Of a DNA stretch of 64,000 nt, positions 19,694-28,947 are shown piece after piece (position 1 is the stretch's first letter; the number at the start of each line of letters is the position of its first letter). The translations under genes were made by a program, and so were the position numbers. The notes below the pieces were generated by a model, which ran no database searches, was not told the DNA's origin, and saw nothing but the letters and a program-made list of their open reading frames with translations. Source of the stretch: Spirosoma endophyticum (GTDB lineage: Bacteria > Bacteroidota > Bacteroidia > Cytophagales > Spirosomataceae); the NCBI RefSeq assembly GCF_900112365.1, contig NZ_FOLQ01000007.1, positions 62,001-126,000 on the forward strand, written 5' to 3'.

Positions 19694-21202
19694 TTGTCCC
19701 TTACCGATCAATTAAACGACATCATCAATAGCCTTGGCGGCTTCGGGCCGGAGGTCTGGCTGTCGGCATCGTTCTGTGTGCTATTGCTGGCAGAATTGAT
19801 TATGCTACGTAGCAGTCGGACTCAGGCCCGCCGATTACTGGCTGGTTTGAGCGTTGGCGCGGTAGTGATTGCGGGTATTTGGACTGTTCTGCTGCCAACA
19901 CGTGGGTACCTGTTCATGCACCTGTTGTTTGTCGATAATCAGGCCATTTTTATTCAGGTACTAATCGCGTTGAGTGCTGTTTTTGTGTTGATCTATGAGT
20001 TTTTGACCGTCCAGCGAGAGGAGGAAACTGGATTATCAAGATTACCTCTCGAATGGTATTCTCTACTGGTTGCCATGACATTGGGGCTGTTTCTGATGGC
20101 GATGTCAGTAAATATGCTCAGTATCTATCTGAGCATCGAGCTGGTTTCCATTTGCTCCTATCTGTTAACGGCTCTCACGGCTAACCGGAAAGCGTCGGAA
20201 GGAGGGATCAAATACCTCCTATTTGGTGCCATCAGTTCGGCCATTATGCTTTACGGCATGTCGCTGCTGTATGGCATGACCGGCACACTCGACATCACGG
20301 CCAATTCGTTTGGCGCTGAACTCGCCGGGCAGGATACATCGGTAGTAGCTGTAGCATTGTTGCTGACGATGGCCGGTCTGTTGTTTAAACTCGCTGGCGT
20401 ACCGTTTCACGTTTGGACGCCCGACGCATACGAAGCCGCACCGGTACCCGTTGCGGCTTTCTTTTCAATTGGACCCAAGGCGGCTGCGATACTGGTTTTG
20501 ATGCGGGTTGTAACGGCATTACCAGCGGAGTCGCCGTTAGGTGGAGCTACCGCCATGGTCGTGCAAACACCATTGGCCGTCCTGGCGCTGGCGGGCATTT
20601 TAATTGGTAATCTGTCGGCGCTACGTCAAACGGATGCGAAGCGACTGCTAGCGTATTCGACTATTGCCCACGCGGGCTTTTTACTAGTAGGCGTCGTGGC
20701 GTTAAGCGATGCGGGTTTTCAGGCTGTCCTGTTCTACGTAGGAACGTATCTATTTATCTCGCTAGCCGCTTTTTTTCTGATTGATTTACTGGCTCAAAGC
20801 AACGGAAGCGATCTAACAATCAGTCACTTTGCAGGTCTTGGCCCCAAACAGCCTGTATTGTCCATTACCCTGACGGTGGTTATGCTGGCGCTGACAGGAC
20901 TTCCCCCAACCGTTGGGTTTACGGCCAAGCTCCTCTCATTCTCGGCTCTTTACGAAGCTTATCAACGGAGTGGCGATGCCTGGCTGCTGGCCCTGTTTGT
21001 ACTCGGTTTGCTGAATGCGCTGATTTCATTAGTCTATTATTTGAAGATTCCCTTTCTCCTGTTCTTTCGGTCGGCGAGTATTACCCAAAAGTCTGTTCCA
21101 CTTCCCAAAGCTGCCGTTTGGTTGTCGGTTGGGTTAGTAGTTCCAGTGATTGCCCTTTTCCTTAAACCTGACCTGCTGCTAAGATGGCTGACGGGTTGGT
21201 AA
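19694..21202 (+). CDS. nuoN: NADH-quinone oxidoreductase subunit N
   Basis: This is a proton-pumping antiporter-like membrane subunit of respiratory complex I, 502 residues with about 14 hydrophobic helices. Family motifs include FLMAMSVNMLSIYLSIELVS near 135, with the conserved membrane Glu, and LLTMAGLLFKLAGVPFHVWTPDAYEAAP near 225, with the conserved Lys and the HxWxPD loop. I chose the TTG at 19694 because no ATG occurs before residue 38 and the encoded N-terminus (MSLTDQLNDIINSLG) fits the family. No other nuo gene lies in the window. The gene stands between terC and the heptose kinase, which is unusual for a subunit normally encoded last in a nuo operon. Confidence 0.93.
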   Translation: MSLTDQLNDIINSLGGFGPEVWLSASFCVLLLAELIMLRSSRTQARRLLAGLSVGAVVIAGIWTVLLPTRGYLFMHLLFVDNQAIFIQVLIALSAVFVLIYEFLTVQREEETGLSRLPLEWYSLLVAMTLGLFLMAMSVNMLSIYLSIELVSICSYLLTALTANRKASEGGIKYLLFGAISSAIMLYGMSLLYGMTGTLDITANSFGAELAGQDTSVVAVALLLTMAGLLFKLAGVPFHVWTPDAYEAAPVPVAAFFSIGPKAAAILVLMRVVTALPAESPLGGATAMVVQTPLAVLALAGILIGNLSALRQTDAKRLLAYSTIAHAGFLLVGVVALSDAGFQAVLFYVGTYLFISLAAFFLIDLLAQSNGSDLTISHFAGLGPKQPVLSITLTVVMLALTGLPPTVGFTAKLLSFSALYEAYQRSGDAWLLALFVLGLLNALISLVYYLKIPFLLFFRSASITQKSVPLPKAAVWLSVGLVVPVIALFLKPDLLLRWLTGW

Positions 21203-21291
21203 TACAGGCCGTTTACTCGAACGTATCATCTCATTTCGGAAAAAGGCTTCACTTTTCGTTTCTTTGCGCCTTCACTACGTTGTTTTTGCCT

Positions 21292-22287
21292 ATGAGTCCG
21301 GTGCTGGATATGAGCCTTGATGAGTTGTTCGATCAGTTTGACAACCTTCGTGTACTGATTATCGGCGACGTAATGCTCGATTCCTACGTGTGGGGGCGGG
21401 TTGAGCGCATTTCCCCTGAAGCACCCGTACCGGTGGTTACCGTCGATCGGCGCGAGCTACGGTTGGGTGGAGCGGGGAACGTACTGCTGAACGTACAGGC
21501 ATTGGGGGCCGAAGCAATTATTTGTTCCGTCATCGGTACCGACGCGCCGGGTGATCAACTCGAACAGGAACTCTGCGACCGGGGGTTGAACTGCGATGGC
21601 CTCATTCGCAGTGCTGACCGTATTACGACCATTAAGGAACGTATCATTGCCGGTTCGCAGCAGGTAGTGCGGGTCGATACCGAAACGGATAAATACATTA
21701 CCGACGACGAGCGGGCGCAGTTAGTCGCCAAAGCCAAAGAACTGATTCCGAACTGTCACGTCGTTATTTTTGAGGATTACGATAAGGGAGTTCTGAGTAA
21801 AGAAGCCATTGCCGAAATCACCGATTTTGCCAACGAGCAGAATGTGCCGACCGTCGTTGATCCCAAAAAACGCAATTTTCTGTCCTATCAGAACACGACG
21901 CTTTTCAAGCCCAACCTGAAAGAGTTACGGGAGGGGCTGAACGTAGCGTTTGATGTCGAGAATACAACTGAATTAGAAGCTGTTGTCGGTCGGCTAAAAC
22001 ATACCCTGAATTTGAAAGGTGCTCTGATAACGTTATCGGAGCGGGGTGCTTTTATCGACTACAACCATGAAACGCTGAAACTTCCGGCGCACATTCGCAA
22101 AATCGCTGATGTATCGGGCGCAGGAGATACCGTCATCAGTATTGCGGCCTGTTGCGTGGCACTACGTCAATCACCAGCCATTATTGCTGGTCTATCGAAT
22201 CTCGGCGGGGGCTTGGTCTGTGAATCGGTGGGCGTGGTGCCAATCAATAAAGCGCAGTTGAAAGAAGAAGCCAAAGAGAATTTGTGA
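21292..22287 (+). CDS. heptose-7-phosphate kinase (RfaE1/HldE kinase domain)
   Basis: A ribokinase/PfkB-family kinase of about 331 residues that matches the D-glycero-beta-D-manno-heptose-7-phosphate kinase domain. It phosphorylates C1 on the way to ADP-heptose for the LPS core. Visible motifs are GDVMLDSYVWG near the start, LGGAGNV, VVDPKKRNF and the catalytic DVSGAGDT near residue 280. There is no nucleotidyltransferase domain, so it is kinase-only. The ATG at 21292 was chosen; a second ATG at 21310 is possible, and the longer frame overlaps nuoN and has no family match. TTTCTTTG at about 21258-21265 resembles the -7 promoter box of this phylum. Confidence 0.9.
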   Translation: MSPVLDMSLDELFDQFDNLRVLIIGDVMLDSYVWGRVERISPEAPVPVVTVDRRELRLGGAGNVLLNVQALGAEAIICSVIGTDAPGDQLEQELCDRGLNCDGLIRSADRITTIKERIIAGSQQVVRVDTETDKYITDDERAQLVAKAKELIPNCHVVIFEDYDKGVLSKEAIAEITDFANEQNVPTVVDPKKRNFLSYQNTTLFKPNLKELREGLNVAFDVENTTELEAVVGRLKHTLNLKGALITLSERGAFIDYNHETLKLPAHIRKIADVSGAGDTVISIAACCVALRQSPAIIAGLSNLGGGLVCESVGVVPINKAQLKEEAKENL

Positions 22288-22439
22288 TGTAGCCTGAGTT
22301 TGTAATTCATGACTCTGCGTTCTCACTGGGGGATATCAAGTGAGAATAGAGTGTTGTATGCTATGTGTCTATTTTAAAATATCGATTAAGTATACAATAG
22401 AAAAGTACTTGAGCGTTAGCGTAGTAAACGCTCAACGAC

Positions 22440-22907
22440 ATGAACAAACTAATTCTATTTCTGTCATTTATCGGTCTGGTAAGCTGTCAATCAGATGACC
22501 AGCCTTCTGATGTGGCTGCTCGTGCATCCGGCAAATACGTAGTGCAGTATTACGTAGTAAATGGTGATACGCTCTATTCAGTAAAGGGAATTAATAAAAT
22601 TGACGTCAGTGATTTCTACGTCCAGTTGGATCGTAAGGAACCCGATTCAGTACGCGTCGGAATCTTTTACACAAAAAATGGCTTCAATCCCACCATGGCC
22701 TTGAGAGACGTTGGTGTGAGTGAGACGAATGGTAAATTCCAACTGTCTGCCAGGACGGAACCTCTCTCAACCTATGAAGGTAGAATAGATGGGAATACCT
22801 TTTATGAGCATACAGAAGGGTCAGCTATTATGGTTTGGCTTACGAATTCGCCACCAGTCCCAACCAGTTCAATAGTAAAAGGAGTCGTTATCTCCGCGCA
22901 AAAATAA
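22440..22907 (+). CDS. small lipoprotein of unknown function
   Basis: A 155-residue protein. MNKLILFLSFIGLVSC gives a clear lipobox with Cys16. The mature part is beta-rich with alternating hydrophobic residues, ending in VVISAQK. I do not recognise a family. It has its own upstream spacer of about 150 bases and is followed by a strong hairpin, so it is probably a single-gene unit. Confidence 0.75.
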   Translation: MNKLILFLSFIGLVSCQSDDQPSDVAARASGKYVVQYYVVNGDTLYSVKGINKIDVSDFYVQLDRKEPDSVRVGIFYTKNGFNPTMALRDVGVSETNGKFQLSARTEPLSTYEGRIDGNTFYEHTEGSAIMVWLTNSPPVPTSSIVKGVVISAQK

Positions 22908-22928
22908 CCGGTAACGGCCTACTTAGGT

Positions 22929-22974
22929 AATAGGGTCAAACGTAGTAAGTCCATCTGCTGCGTTTGACCCTATT
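22929..22974. terminator. bidirectional hairpin terminator
   Basis: AATAGGGTCAAACG pairs perfectly with CGTTTGACCCTATT (14 bp), followed by ATTTTAA on the plus strand and by A/T-rich sequence on the other. It lies between a plus-strand lipoprotein gene and the converging hemE gene. Confidence 0.8.
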
Positions 22975-22991
22975 ATTTTAAACGTAATTTA

Positions 22992-24020
22992 CTAAATAGA
23001 TCCCAGTTCTTTTACCGCATCAACAAAACACCGGGCTTTGTCGGGGTTGGTATCAGGATAGATACCGTGGCCGAGATTCGCAATGTAATGCTGGTGGCCA
23101 AATCCATCGAACATCTGCTTGACCTCCGCCCGAATCTGGGCGAAATCAGCGTAAAGCACACAAGGGTCAAGATTGCCCTGCAAAACCCGATCGGGAATCA
23201 ATTGACGTGACTCGTGCGGGTCCATGTTCCAGTCCAGCCCTACGACGTCGCAACTCAACTGTCCAATTTCGTGTCGGGCGAAGAACGCTCCTTTTGCAAA
23301 AACCGTAACTGGAGCATCTGTGATTAGATCGCAGATCTGTTTGATGTAGGGGAGCGAAAATGTTCGGTATTGTTCCGGTGATAGAATGCCAGCCCAGGAA
23401 TCGAAAATCTGTACCAAGTCGGCTCCGGCACGTACCTGCGCCTGTAGATACGCAATTGTGCTGTCGGTAATTTGCTGAAGCAATGCGTGGGCAAAATCGG
23501 GGTCTGTATAGAGCAGCTTTTTGGCAACCGAGAAGGTTTTGGAGCCGTGGCCCTCGGTCATGTAACAGAAGATAGTGAACGGTGCACCGGCAAACCCAAT
23601 AAGGGGCACCCGGCCGTTCAGCTCTTTTTTTGTCAGTTTTATTGCATCCAGTACGTAACCCAGATCACTTTCGGCATCGGCAACGCGCAAATGACTTAGG
23701 TCATTCATGTTGCGGACGGTTTTCGGGAAAAGTGGCCCTTTACTTTCTATCATTTCATAGGGCAGCCCCATTGCTTCAGGTACAACCAGGATGTCGGAGA
23801 AAATTATAGCGGCATCTACATCGAACGCATCCACGGGCTGAATCGTCACTTCAGCGGCCAATTCAGGGGTTTTGGCTAACGTAATGAAACTTCCGGCCCG
23901 CTCCCGAACCACTCGATATTGGGGTAGCACACGGCCTGCCTGGCGCATCATCCATACCGGCACTCGTTCGGTCAACTCGCCACGCGCGGTGCGGAGCAAT
24001 AAGTCATTTTGTAAAATCAT
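22992..24020 (-). CDS. hemE: uroporphyrinogen decarboxylase
   Basis: This cytosolic haem-pathway enzyme converts uroporphyrinogen III to coproporphyrinogen III. The length of 342 residues is normal. Hallmarks are [17 protein letters not shown] near 20-37 (substrate-binding Arg residues), [12 protein letters not shown] near 75 (the key Asp), [13 protein letters not shown] near 145, IFDSWAG near 208, and the late GHGIYPDT segment with the conserved His. It is transcribed away from the glycosyltransferase gene. No other haem genes are adjacent. Confidence 0.97.
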   Translation of the reverse strand: MILQNDLLLRTARGELTERVPVWMMRQAGRVLPQYRVVRERAGSFITLAKTPELAAEVTIQPVDAFDVDAAIIFSDILVVPEAMGLPYEMIESKGPLFPKTVRNMNDLSHLRVADAESDLGYVLDAIKLTKKELNGRVPLIGFAGAPFTIFCYMTEGHGSKTFSVAKKLLYTDPDFAHALLQQITDSTIAYLQAQVRAGADLVQIFDSWAGILSPEQYRTFSLPYIKQICDLITDAPVTVFAKGAFFARHEIGQLSCDVVGLDWNMDPHESRQLIPDRVLQGNLDPCVLYADFAQIRAEVKQMFDGFGHQHYIANLGHGIYPDTNPDKARCFVDAVKELGSI

Positions 24021-24147
24021 GCCGCAAATATCCGAACTAAGACGATGCTGAAAGACTCTTGTTCGGGAATATTATGTGCGATGGCAAGAATAATTAGCTA
24101 CGTGTATTTCCTAAGATTTCCCATTTTTGCCAAAATTAGAAAAACAA

Positions 24148-25242
24148 ATGCCCTCTCTCTTTATCGATGCCGAACGTCTGCGTGACCTGAATAGTGGTTT
24201 AGGCCAGGTTTGTCTGCACCTCAGCCGCGAACTTGTTCGGCAATGCCCTCCCGACTGGAACCTGACATTTCTTGTGCCAAAAGGCATAAGTGGTGCTTTT
24301 GGTGACAAAGCGAAATACATTGAAGCGTCGTGGCTGAAAAAACTTTCGATTTCTGGAAAATATGACGTCTGGCACTGTCTGCATCAGGATTCTGACTACC
24401 TGCCCAGTCAGTCTGGAAGTAAGCCCGCCAAGTTGATGCTGACGATTTATGACCTTAATTTCCTGGAACGCGCTGATTACTCAACAGCGAAAAAAGGACG
24501 AAAACTGGGCAAGCTCCAGCGCAAGATTAATCGGGCATCTCTGCTGACGGCTGGGTCGGCCTATACCGCTTCGGTAGTTAGAGAACACCTGCATGTTGCC
24601 GATGCATTGCCATTGAAAGTAGTTTACACAGGCGTAGCTGTTAGCGAGCAGAACCTGCCAACGGATACGCCCCAACCCGCCTTCCTGGACAGCAGTGATA
24701 GTCCCTATTTCTTATTCGTTGGGGTTATTCATCCCAAAAAGAATGTTCACACACTACTACCATTGCTCGAGGCATTCCCGGATTATCGCCTGGTGCTGGC
24801 TGGTCCAGATCGCCATCCTTACGCACAGCATATCCGTGAACAAGCCCAGAAACTCGGCGTAGAAGACCGGCTGATTATGCCGGGGTCAGTGGAAGAGATG
24901 ACTAAATTGTGGCTCTACGCCCATTGTGAGGCTTTTCTGTTTCCATCTCTATCTGAAGGGTTTGGGCTGCCCGTTGCCGAAGCTATGACGTTTGGCAAAC
25001 CAGTTTTCATTTCGAAATTAACGAGCCTGCCCGAAGTTGGTGGGAAGGAAGCGTATTATTTTGAGAATTTCCAACCGGAAAGTATGGCTAAAATTCTCCA
25101 TGATGGACTGAATGACTTTGGCCAGAATTCGCTACGTGAAGACCGATTGCGTAAGCGAGCCGCTGGTTTCAGCTGGCCAAGTGTAGCTGGAGAATACTGG
25201 CAATTGTACAAGGAACTGGCAGCAGGACAGATTGGTCGGTGA
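24148..25242 (+). CDS. glycosyltransferase, GT4-type
   Basis: A 364-residue GT-B fold enzyme of the GT4 group, which transfers a sugar from a nucleotide sugar to a glycan or lipid acceptor. The N-terminal acceptor half has the loop LNSGLGQVCLHLSREL. The C-terminal half has YFLFVGVIHPKKNV near 195, LVLAGPD near 225, and the donor-binding FPSLSEGFGLPVAEAMTFG stretch near 275 with the expected Glu residues. A TTG codon seven residues upstream keeps the frame open, but the ATG at 24148 gives the natural start MPSLFIDAERLR. It precedes an msbA-like exporter after a long palindrome, and a role in surface polysaccharide or LPS is likely but unproven. Confidence 0.9.
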   Translation: MPSLFIDAERLRDLNSGLGQVCLHLSRELVRQCPPDWNLTFLVPKGISGAFGDKAKYIEASWLKKLSISGKYDVWHCLHQDSDYLPSQSGSKPAKLMLTIYDLNFLERADYSTAKKGRKLGKLQRKINRASLLTAGSAYTASVVREHLHVADALPLKVVYTGVAVSEQNLPTDTPQPAFLDSSDSPYFLFVGVIHPKKNVHTLLPLLEAFPDYRLVLAGPDRHPYAQHIREQAQKLGVEDRLIMPGSVEEMTKLWLYAHCEAFLFPSLSEGFGLPVAEAMTFGKPVFISKLTSLPEVGGKEAYYFENFQPESMAKILHDGLNDFGQNSLREDRLRKRAAGFSWPSVAGEYWQLYKELAAGQIGR

Positions 25243-25245
25243 GTG

Positions 25246-25356
25246 TCTGAACCGGGATTTGTGTGATTTTCTTGACCGATTGTGATTTTGCTTTCAGCGA
25301 AAGCTAGCTAATAAAATCATAGTCAGTCAAGAAAATCATATAAATCCTGGTTCAGA
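25246..25356. repeat. 111-base palindrome with 31-base arms
   Basis: TCTGAACCGGGATTT... (25246-25276) pairs with ...AAATCCTGGTTCAGA (25326-25356) with only a few mismatches. It lies between two same-strand genes and its right arm abuts the promoter box of the following gene. Confidence 0.75.
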
Positions 25357-25357
25357 T

Positions 25358-25365
25358 TACCTTTG
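25358..25365 (+). promoter_or_regulatory. TACCTTTG -7 promoter box
   Basis: It is a perfect match to the Bacteroidota TAnnTTTG element, only eight bases before the ATG of the exporter gene. The transcript would have almost no leader. Confidence 0.55.
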
Positions 25366-25373
25366 CACCACTA

Positions 25374-27206
25374 ATGAAAACTTACCTTCGTTTACTCTCG
25401 TTTGCAAAACCGCTGGGGCGCTTCCTGACACCATTCGTACTGACGTCGCTGGTGGCTAGTGTGTTTGGTGTATTGAACTTTACGTTGCTCATTCCGCTGC
25501 TCAGTATCCTATTCGACAAGGTGGATACAAAAGAAATGCAATCGTTTCTGAGCCAATCTGCCCCATCCCTCACTACGTCGCCAACAGGCTTTTTTCGGTA
25601 CTACTTCGCTCACGTATTTCAACAGTATGGTAAAGTGGGTGCGCTTCAGTTCGTCTGTATCGTGATCGTAATTTCTGTATTGCTGAATAATTTATTCAAA
25701 TATTTATCAGTCAGGCAATTAGAATCGTTTAAAGCGCGAATGGTGGCGAAACTGCGCGAAGCCGTATTTAGCCGGACGCTGAATCTGCATCTCGGTTTTT
25801 TCTCGAACGAGCGTAAGGGCAACCTTATTTCCCGCATCACCACCGATGTTCAGGAGGTCGAAAATTCAATTGCCAATACGCTGTCGGCCGCATCGAAAGA
25901 GGTTTTTTTGCTGGTGGGCTATGTCACTGCCCTTTTGAGTATTTCGGTCAAACTGACGCTATTTGCCATCATTGTCATTCCAATTTCGGGCGGTTTTATT
26001 GCGACGCTCGTTCGGCGGATGAAGCGGGATGCGCAGGAAGGGCAGAGACGGCTAAGTAGTCTGGTGAGCTTGCTGGATGAAACGTTCGGTGGCATGCGTG
26101 TCGTGAAAGGCTTTGTCGCCGAAGGGTTTATTCTGGACAAATTCCGGAACGAAAATGATGGCTACCGAAATGCGATACGTTCCCTGGCGAACCGGCGCGA
26201 ACTGGCATCGCCGTTTTCGGAGGTCATGGGCGTAGCAGTAGTCGCCGGAATTCTATTCTACGGCGGTTCACTGGTTTTGAGCGGCCAATCAGACCTGACA
26301 GCGGCCGAATTCATTTCGTATATCGCTATTTTCTCTCAAGTGACGCGCCCGGCCAAGGATATATCGAACGCCTTCAGCGGGTCACAGCGTGGACTTACGT
26401 CTGGGGAACGGGTACTTGAACTGATCGATACACAACCGGCTATTCAGGATAAACCCAATGCTGTGACGCTGGATACCTTCCGCGATCGGATTTCGGTACA
26501 GAACGTATCATTTGCCTACAACACCGACACGCCTGTTCTTCGTGACATAAGTTTCGATCTGCCGAAGGGAAAAACGATTGCGTTGGTAGGCTCATCGGGC
26601 GGAGGAAAGTCAACCATTGCCGATCTGATTCCACGTTTCTATGATCCTACGTCTGGTACGATTTTGATTGATGGCGTAGACATGCGTGATTGCACTGTAG
26701 CGTCCTTGCGGGAGCAGATGGGCATCGTCACGCAGGAGAGTATCTTGTTCAACGATACTATTTTCAACAACATCGCTTTCGGGAGTACGGCTACGGAAGC
26801 CGAAATTATGGACGCTGCCCGAATTGCGAATGCGCATACCTTCATTATGGAGCAGCCCGACGGTTACCAAACCATGATTGGCGACCGGGGGGGGAAATTA
26901 TCGGGAGGACAACGACAACGTATCAGTATTGCCCGCGCAATCCTGAAAAATCCACCCATCCTGATCCTGGACGAAGCAACGTCGGCACTGGATACCGAAT
27001 CCGAGAAGCTGGTGCAGGAAGCACTTACGCGCCTGATGACCAATCGCACAACACTTGTGATCGCCCACCGGCTGAGTACAATTCAACACGCCGACGAGAT
27101 TCTGGTGGTGAATCAGGGACGTATCGTCGAGCGTGGCCGTCACGATGAATTGTTGATGCTGGACGAAGGATTCTATCGAAAATTAAGTACGATGCAAAGC
27201 GTTTGA
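25374..27206 (+). CDS. MsbA-like ABC exporter (fused membrane and ATPase domains)
   Basis: A 610-residue half-transporter that works as a homodimer in the inner membrane, of the lipid-A/multidrug type. Six transmembrane helices occupy roughly residues 15-330 with the coupling segment RKGNLISRITTDVQEVE near 150. The ATPase domain follows, with Walker A GSSGGGKST near 405, Q-loop VTQES near 448, signature LSGGQRQR near 508, Walker B ILILDEATSALD near 528, and switch His in VIAHRLST near 562. The preceding glycosyltransferase gene suggests export of a glycolipid. It ends one base before the stop of the converging gene. Confidence 0.93.
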   Translation: MKTYLRLLSFAKPLGRFLTPFVLTSLVASVFGVLNFTLLIPLLSILFDKVDTKEMQSFLSQSAPSLTTSPTGFFRYYFAHVFQQYGKVGALQFVCIVIVISVLLNNLFKYLSVRQLESFKARMVAKLREAVFSRTLNLHLGFFSNERKGNLISRITTDVQEVENSIANTLSAASKEVFLLVGYVTALLSISVKLTLFAIIVIPISGGFIATLVRRMKRDAQEGQRRLSSLVSLLDETFGGMRVVKGFVAEGFILDKFRNENDGYRNAIRSLANRRELASPFSEVMGVAVVAGILFYGGSLVLSGQSDLTAAEFISYIAIFSQVTRPAKDISNAFSGSQRGLTSGERVLELIDTQPAIQDKPNAVTLDTFRDRISVQNVSFAYNTDTPVLRDISFDLPKGKTIALVGSSGGGKSTIADLIPRFYDPTSGTILIDGVDMRDCTVASLREQMGIVTQESILFNDTIFNNIAFGSTATEAEIMDAARIANAHTFIMEQPDGYQTMIGDRGGKLSGGQRQRISIARAILKNPPILILDEATSALDTESEKLVQEALTRLMTNRTTLVIAHRLSTIQHADEILVVNQGRIVERGRHDELLMLDEGFYRKLSTMQSV

Positions 27207-27207
27207 T

Positions 27208-28104
27208 TCACTTGCTCACCTTAATCGTCCAGTCAGCTCCACTGAAGACTTTGTATTTATCCGAAAAATTGCCCTGATTAACAGCAATTGAAAAATTCAG
27301 CAGACTGTTAATGTAGGCGACGTCGGTACCGATGGGTACCTCCCCGAACGTATTAACCAGTTGCACTAGCTTATCGTACAGGATTTTGTCTTTCTGGAAA
27401 ATCTGGACACGTAGTTTCGCTCCGGGTGTAACACCAAGCTGGTCAATCATCGCTTTGGAAATATTGCTCCAAACATTGCCGTACTGAACATCAAGAACTG
27501 GGATATTGCCCTGAACGATGCCGTTTGCATAAGCTGCTTTCTGATACGACAACCGAACTACTTCATTTGGGAGCGTTGGCCCCACCTGCTCAAACGTAAT
27601 GGTACGTGACGCCAGCCGGGCGGCCGTATACGCATACACATCCCGACCGTGAAACGTATACGACGCATTCGAGTTTTTTAGTCGATTAATGTCTTCATCA
27701 ATCTGTCTTATTTCCTGGATGCCAAGATGTTCGGCTACCAACGTCAGCGTGCCGTTATCGGGTGTTACGATGTAATGTCCAGAGTTCGTTAGCATAACCA
27801 CCGAATGCCGCTCTGTGCCAACACCCGGATCGCAAACGGAGACAAATACAGTTCCTTTTGGGTAATAGGGCACTGTCTGGTGAAGTCGGTAAGCGGCTTC
27901 CCAAATGTCATAAGCCGGAATTTCATGTGTGAGGTCAAACAGTTTCAGTTCCGACGATACACCGAGCGCCACACCTTTCATGGCCGAAACGGCACCATCT
28001 TTCAGCCCGAAATCAGATTGAAAAACGACAAGGCCATTTTGGGCGAAAGCAAGTTGTTTGACAAAGAGAACAAGCAGTACCGCTACGTTGTAAATAATAC
28101 GCAT
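27208..28104 (-). CDS. SAM hydroxide adenosyltransferase family protein with signal peptide
   Basis: A DUF62-family protein of 298 residues. Characterised members hydrolyse S-adenosylmethionine to adenosine and methionine, or halogenate it. The signatures are intact: FQSDFGLKDG near 28 with the SAM-binding Asp, CDPGVGTERH near 91 with the Asp-Arg pair, TPDNGTL near 114, and FHGRDVYAY near 150 supplying the His. A signal peptide (about residues 1-21, ending LAFAQ) precedes the domain, which is odd for an enzyme whose usual substrate is cytosolic. It is 24 bases downstream of a beta-lactamase gene on the same strand, so it is probably the last gene of a three-gene operon. Confidence 0.9.
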   Translation of the reverse strand: MRIIYNVAVLLVLFVKQLAFAQNGLVVFQSDFGLKDGAVSAMKGVALGVSSELKLFDLTHEIPAYDIWEAAYRLHQTVPYYPKGTVFVSVCDPGVGTERHSVVMLTNSGHYIVTPDNGTLTLVAEHLGIQEIRQIDEDINRLKNSNASYTFHGRDVYAYTAARLASRTITFEQVGPTLPNEVVRLSYQKAAYANGIVQGNIPVLDVQYGNVWSNISKAMIDQLGVTPGAKLRVQIFQKDKILYDKLVQLVNTFGEVPIGTDVAYINSLLNFSIAVNQGNFSDKYKVFSGADWTIKVSK

Positions 28105-28128
28105 AGCAACAAGGTTTGAGTGGTGGGA

Positions 28129-28944
28129 CTAAGGCAGAATGGTTAGCGCTGCCAGAATTTTCTCGGTAATCCGGCGACGGCTTGGAGCAAAATTATCGGG
28201 TACGGGTACGGAATGCTCGAGGTTAGTGGCGAAAAAATAAACGTCGTCGCCTTTCTCAACGTAGCCGACGAACCAGCCAATGTTGGGACTATCAACTGTT
28301 GCGCCGTCGATGGTTGTCGCCCAACCCGTTTTTCCATACAGTTTATAAGCAGGCTTTTCGTCAAGCAGCATGATTTTTTTGAGCACTGCCCGGCTATGTG
28401 CCGAGAAAGGGACGTTACCTGAATAAATCCGCCGAAGAAAATCAACTTCCTCCATCTGCGAAATGCGCGATTTGCCCGTCAGCCAGAAATTATCCAGGTT
28501 TTCGGCATGGATATCCATATGGCCGTAGTTCGCTTTTTTGACAAAAGATTGCATGCGCTCAAGGCCAATTTTGCGGGCTAATTCCTGATAGCAGGGTACG
28601 CATGACACCTGAAATGCCGATTGTAACGTATTATCGCGATTCCATTCTTCCCGTGCGTGCTTAACACCGTTCCATTTCATCGGTGAATTTTCGTCCTGAA
28701 GTATACCTGTTTCCAATCCTATCAATGTATTGGCAATCTTGAACGTTGACGCAGGCAGGAACGATTGTTGACAACGGGTGAAGCGGTAAGCCGTATAGGC
28801 GTCTTTTTTTAGATCATACAGCAGGAACGAACCCGACATTTTTTCATCCTCAAAAAAACGACCAAAATCCGGGCGGTTGGTGACGGCTGGTATATGATAA
28901 GCTGACAACAGGCCTAAGATAGCCAGTAAATAAACCCCTTTCAT
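28129..28944 (-). CDS. class D (OXA-type) beta-lactamase
   Basis: A 271-residue periplasmic serine beta-lactamase with a signal peptide (about 1-20). The nucleophile motif is S66-TFK69, with Lys69 expected to be carbamylated. The second motif is S114-x-V116, embedded in SCVPCYQELARKIG, so a CxxC pair flanks it. The usual YGN is YGH here (140-142). Trp154 in NFWL and K205-TG are kept. Length and order fit class D, and hydrolysis of penicillins is likely, though the Asn-to-His change could narrow or alter activity. The penicillin sensors of the BlaR class share this fold, but this protein has no sensor membrane domain. It lies 3 bases downstream of the rhodopsin-fold gene. Confidence 0.9.
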   Translation of the reverse strand: MKGVYLLAILGLLSAYHIPAVTNRPDFGRFFEDEKMSGSFLLYDLKKDAYTAYRFTRCQQSFLPASTFKIANTLIGLETGILQDENSPMKWNGVKHAREEWNRDNTLQSAFQVSCVPCYQELARKIGLERMQSFVKKANYGHMDIHAENLDNFWLTGKSRISQMEEVDFLRRIYSGNVPFSAHSRAVLKKIMLLDEKPAYKLYGKTGWATTIDGATVDSPNIGWFVGYVEKGDDVYFFATNLEHSVPVPDNFAPSRRRITEKILAALTILP

Positions 28945-28947
28945 ACG

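Noticed and set aside
21184-21291. Longer start for the heptose kinase overlapping nuoN
   Set aside because: The extra residues match no kinase and overlap the end of nuoN.
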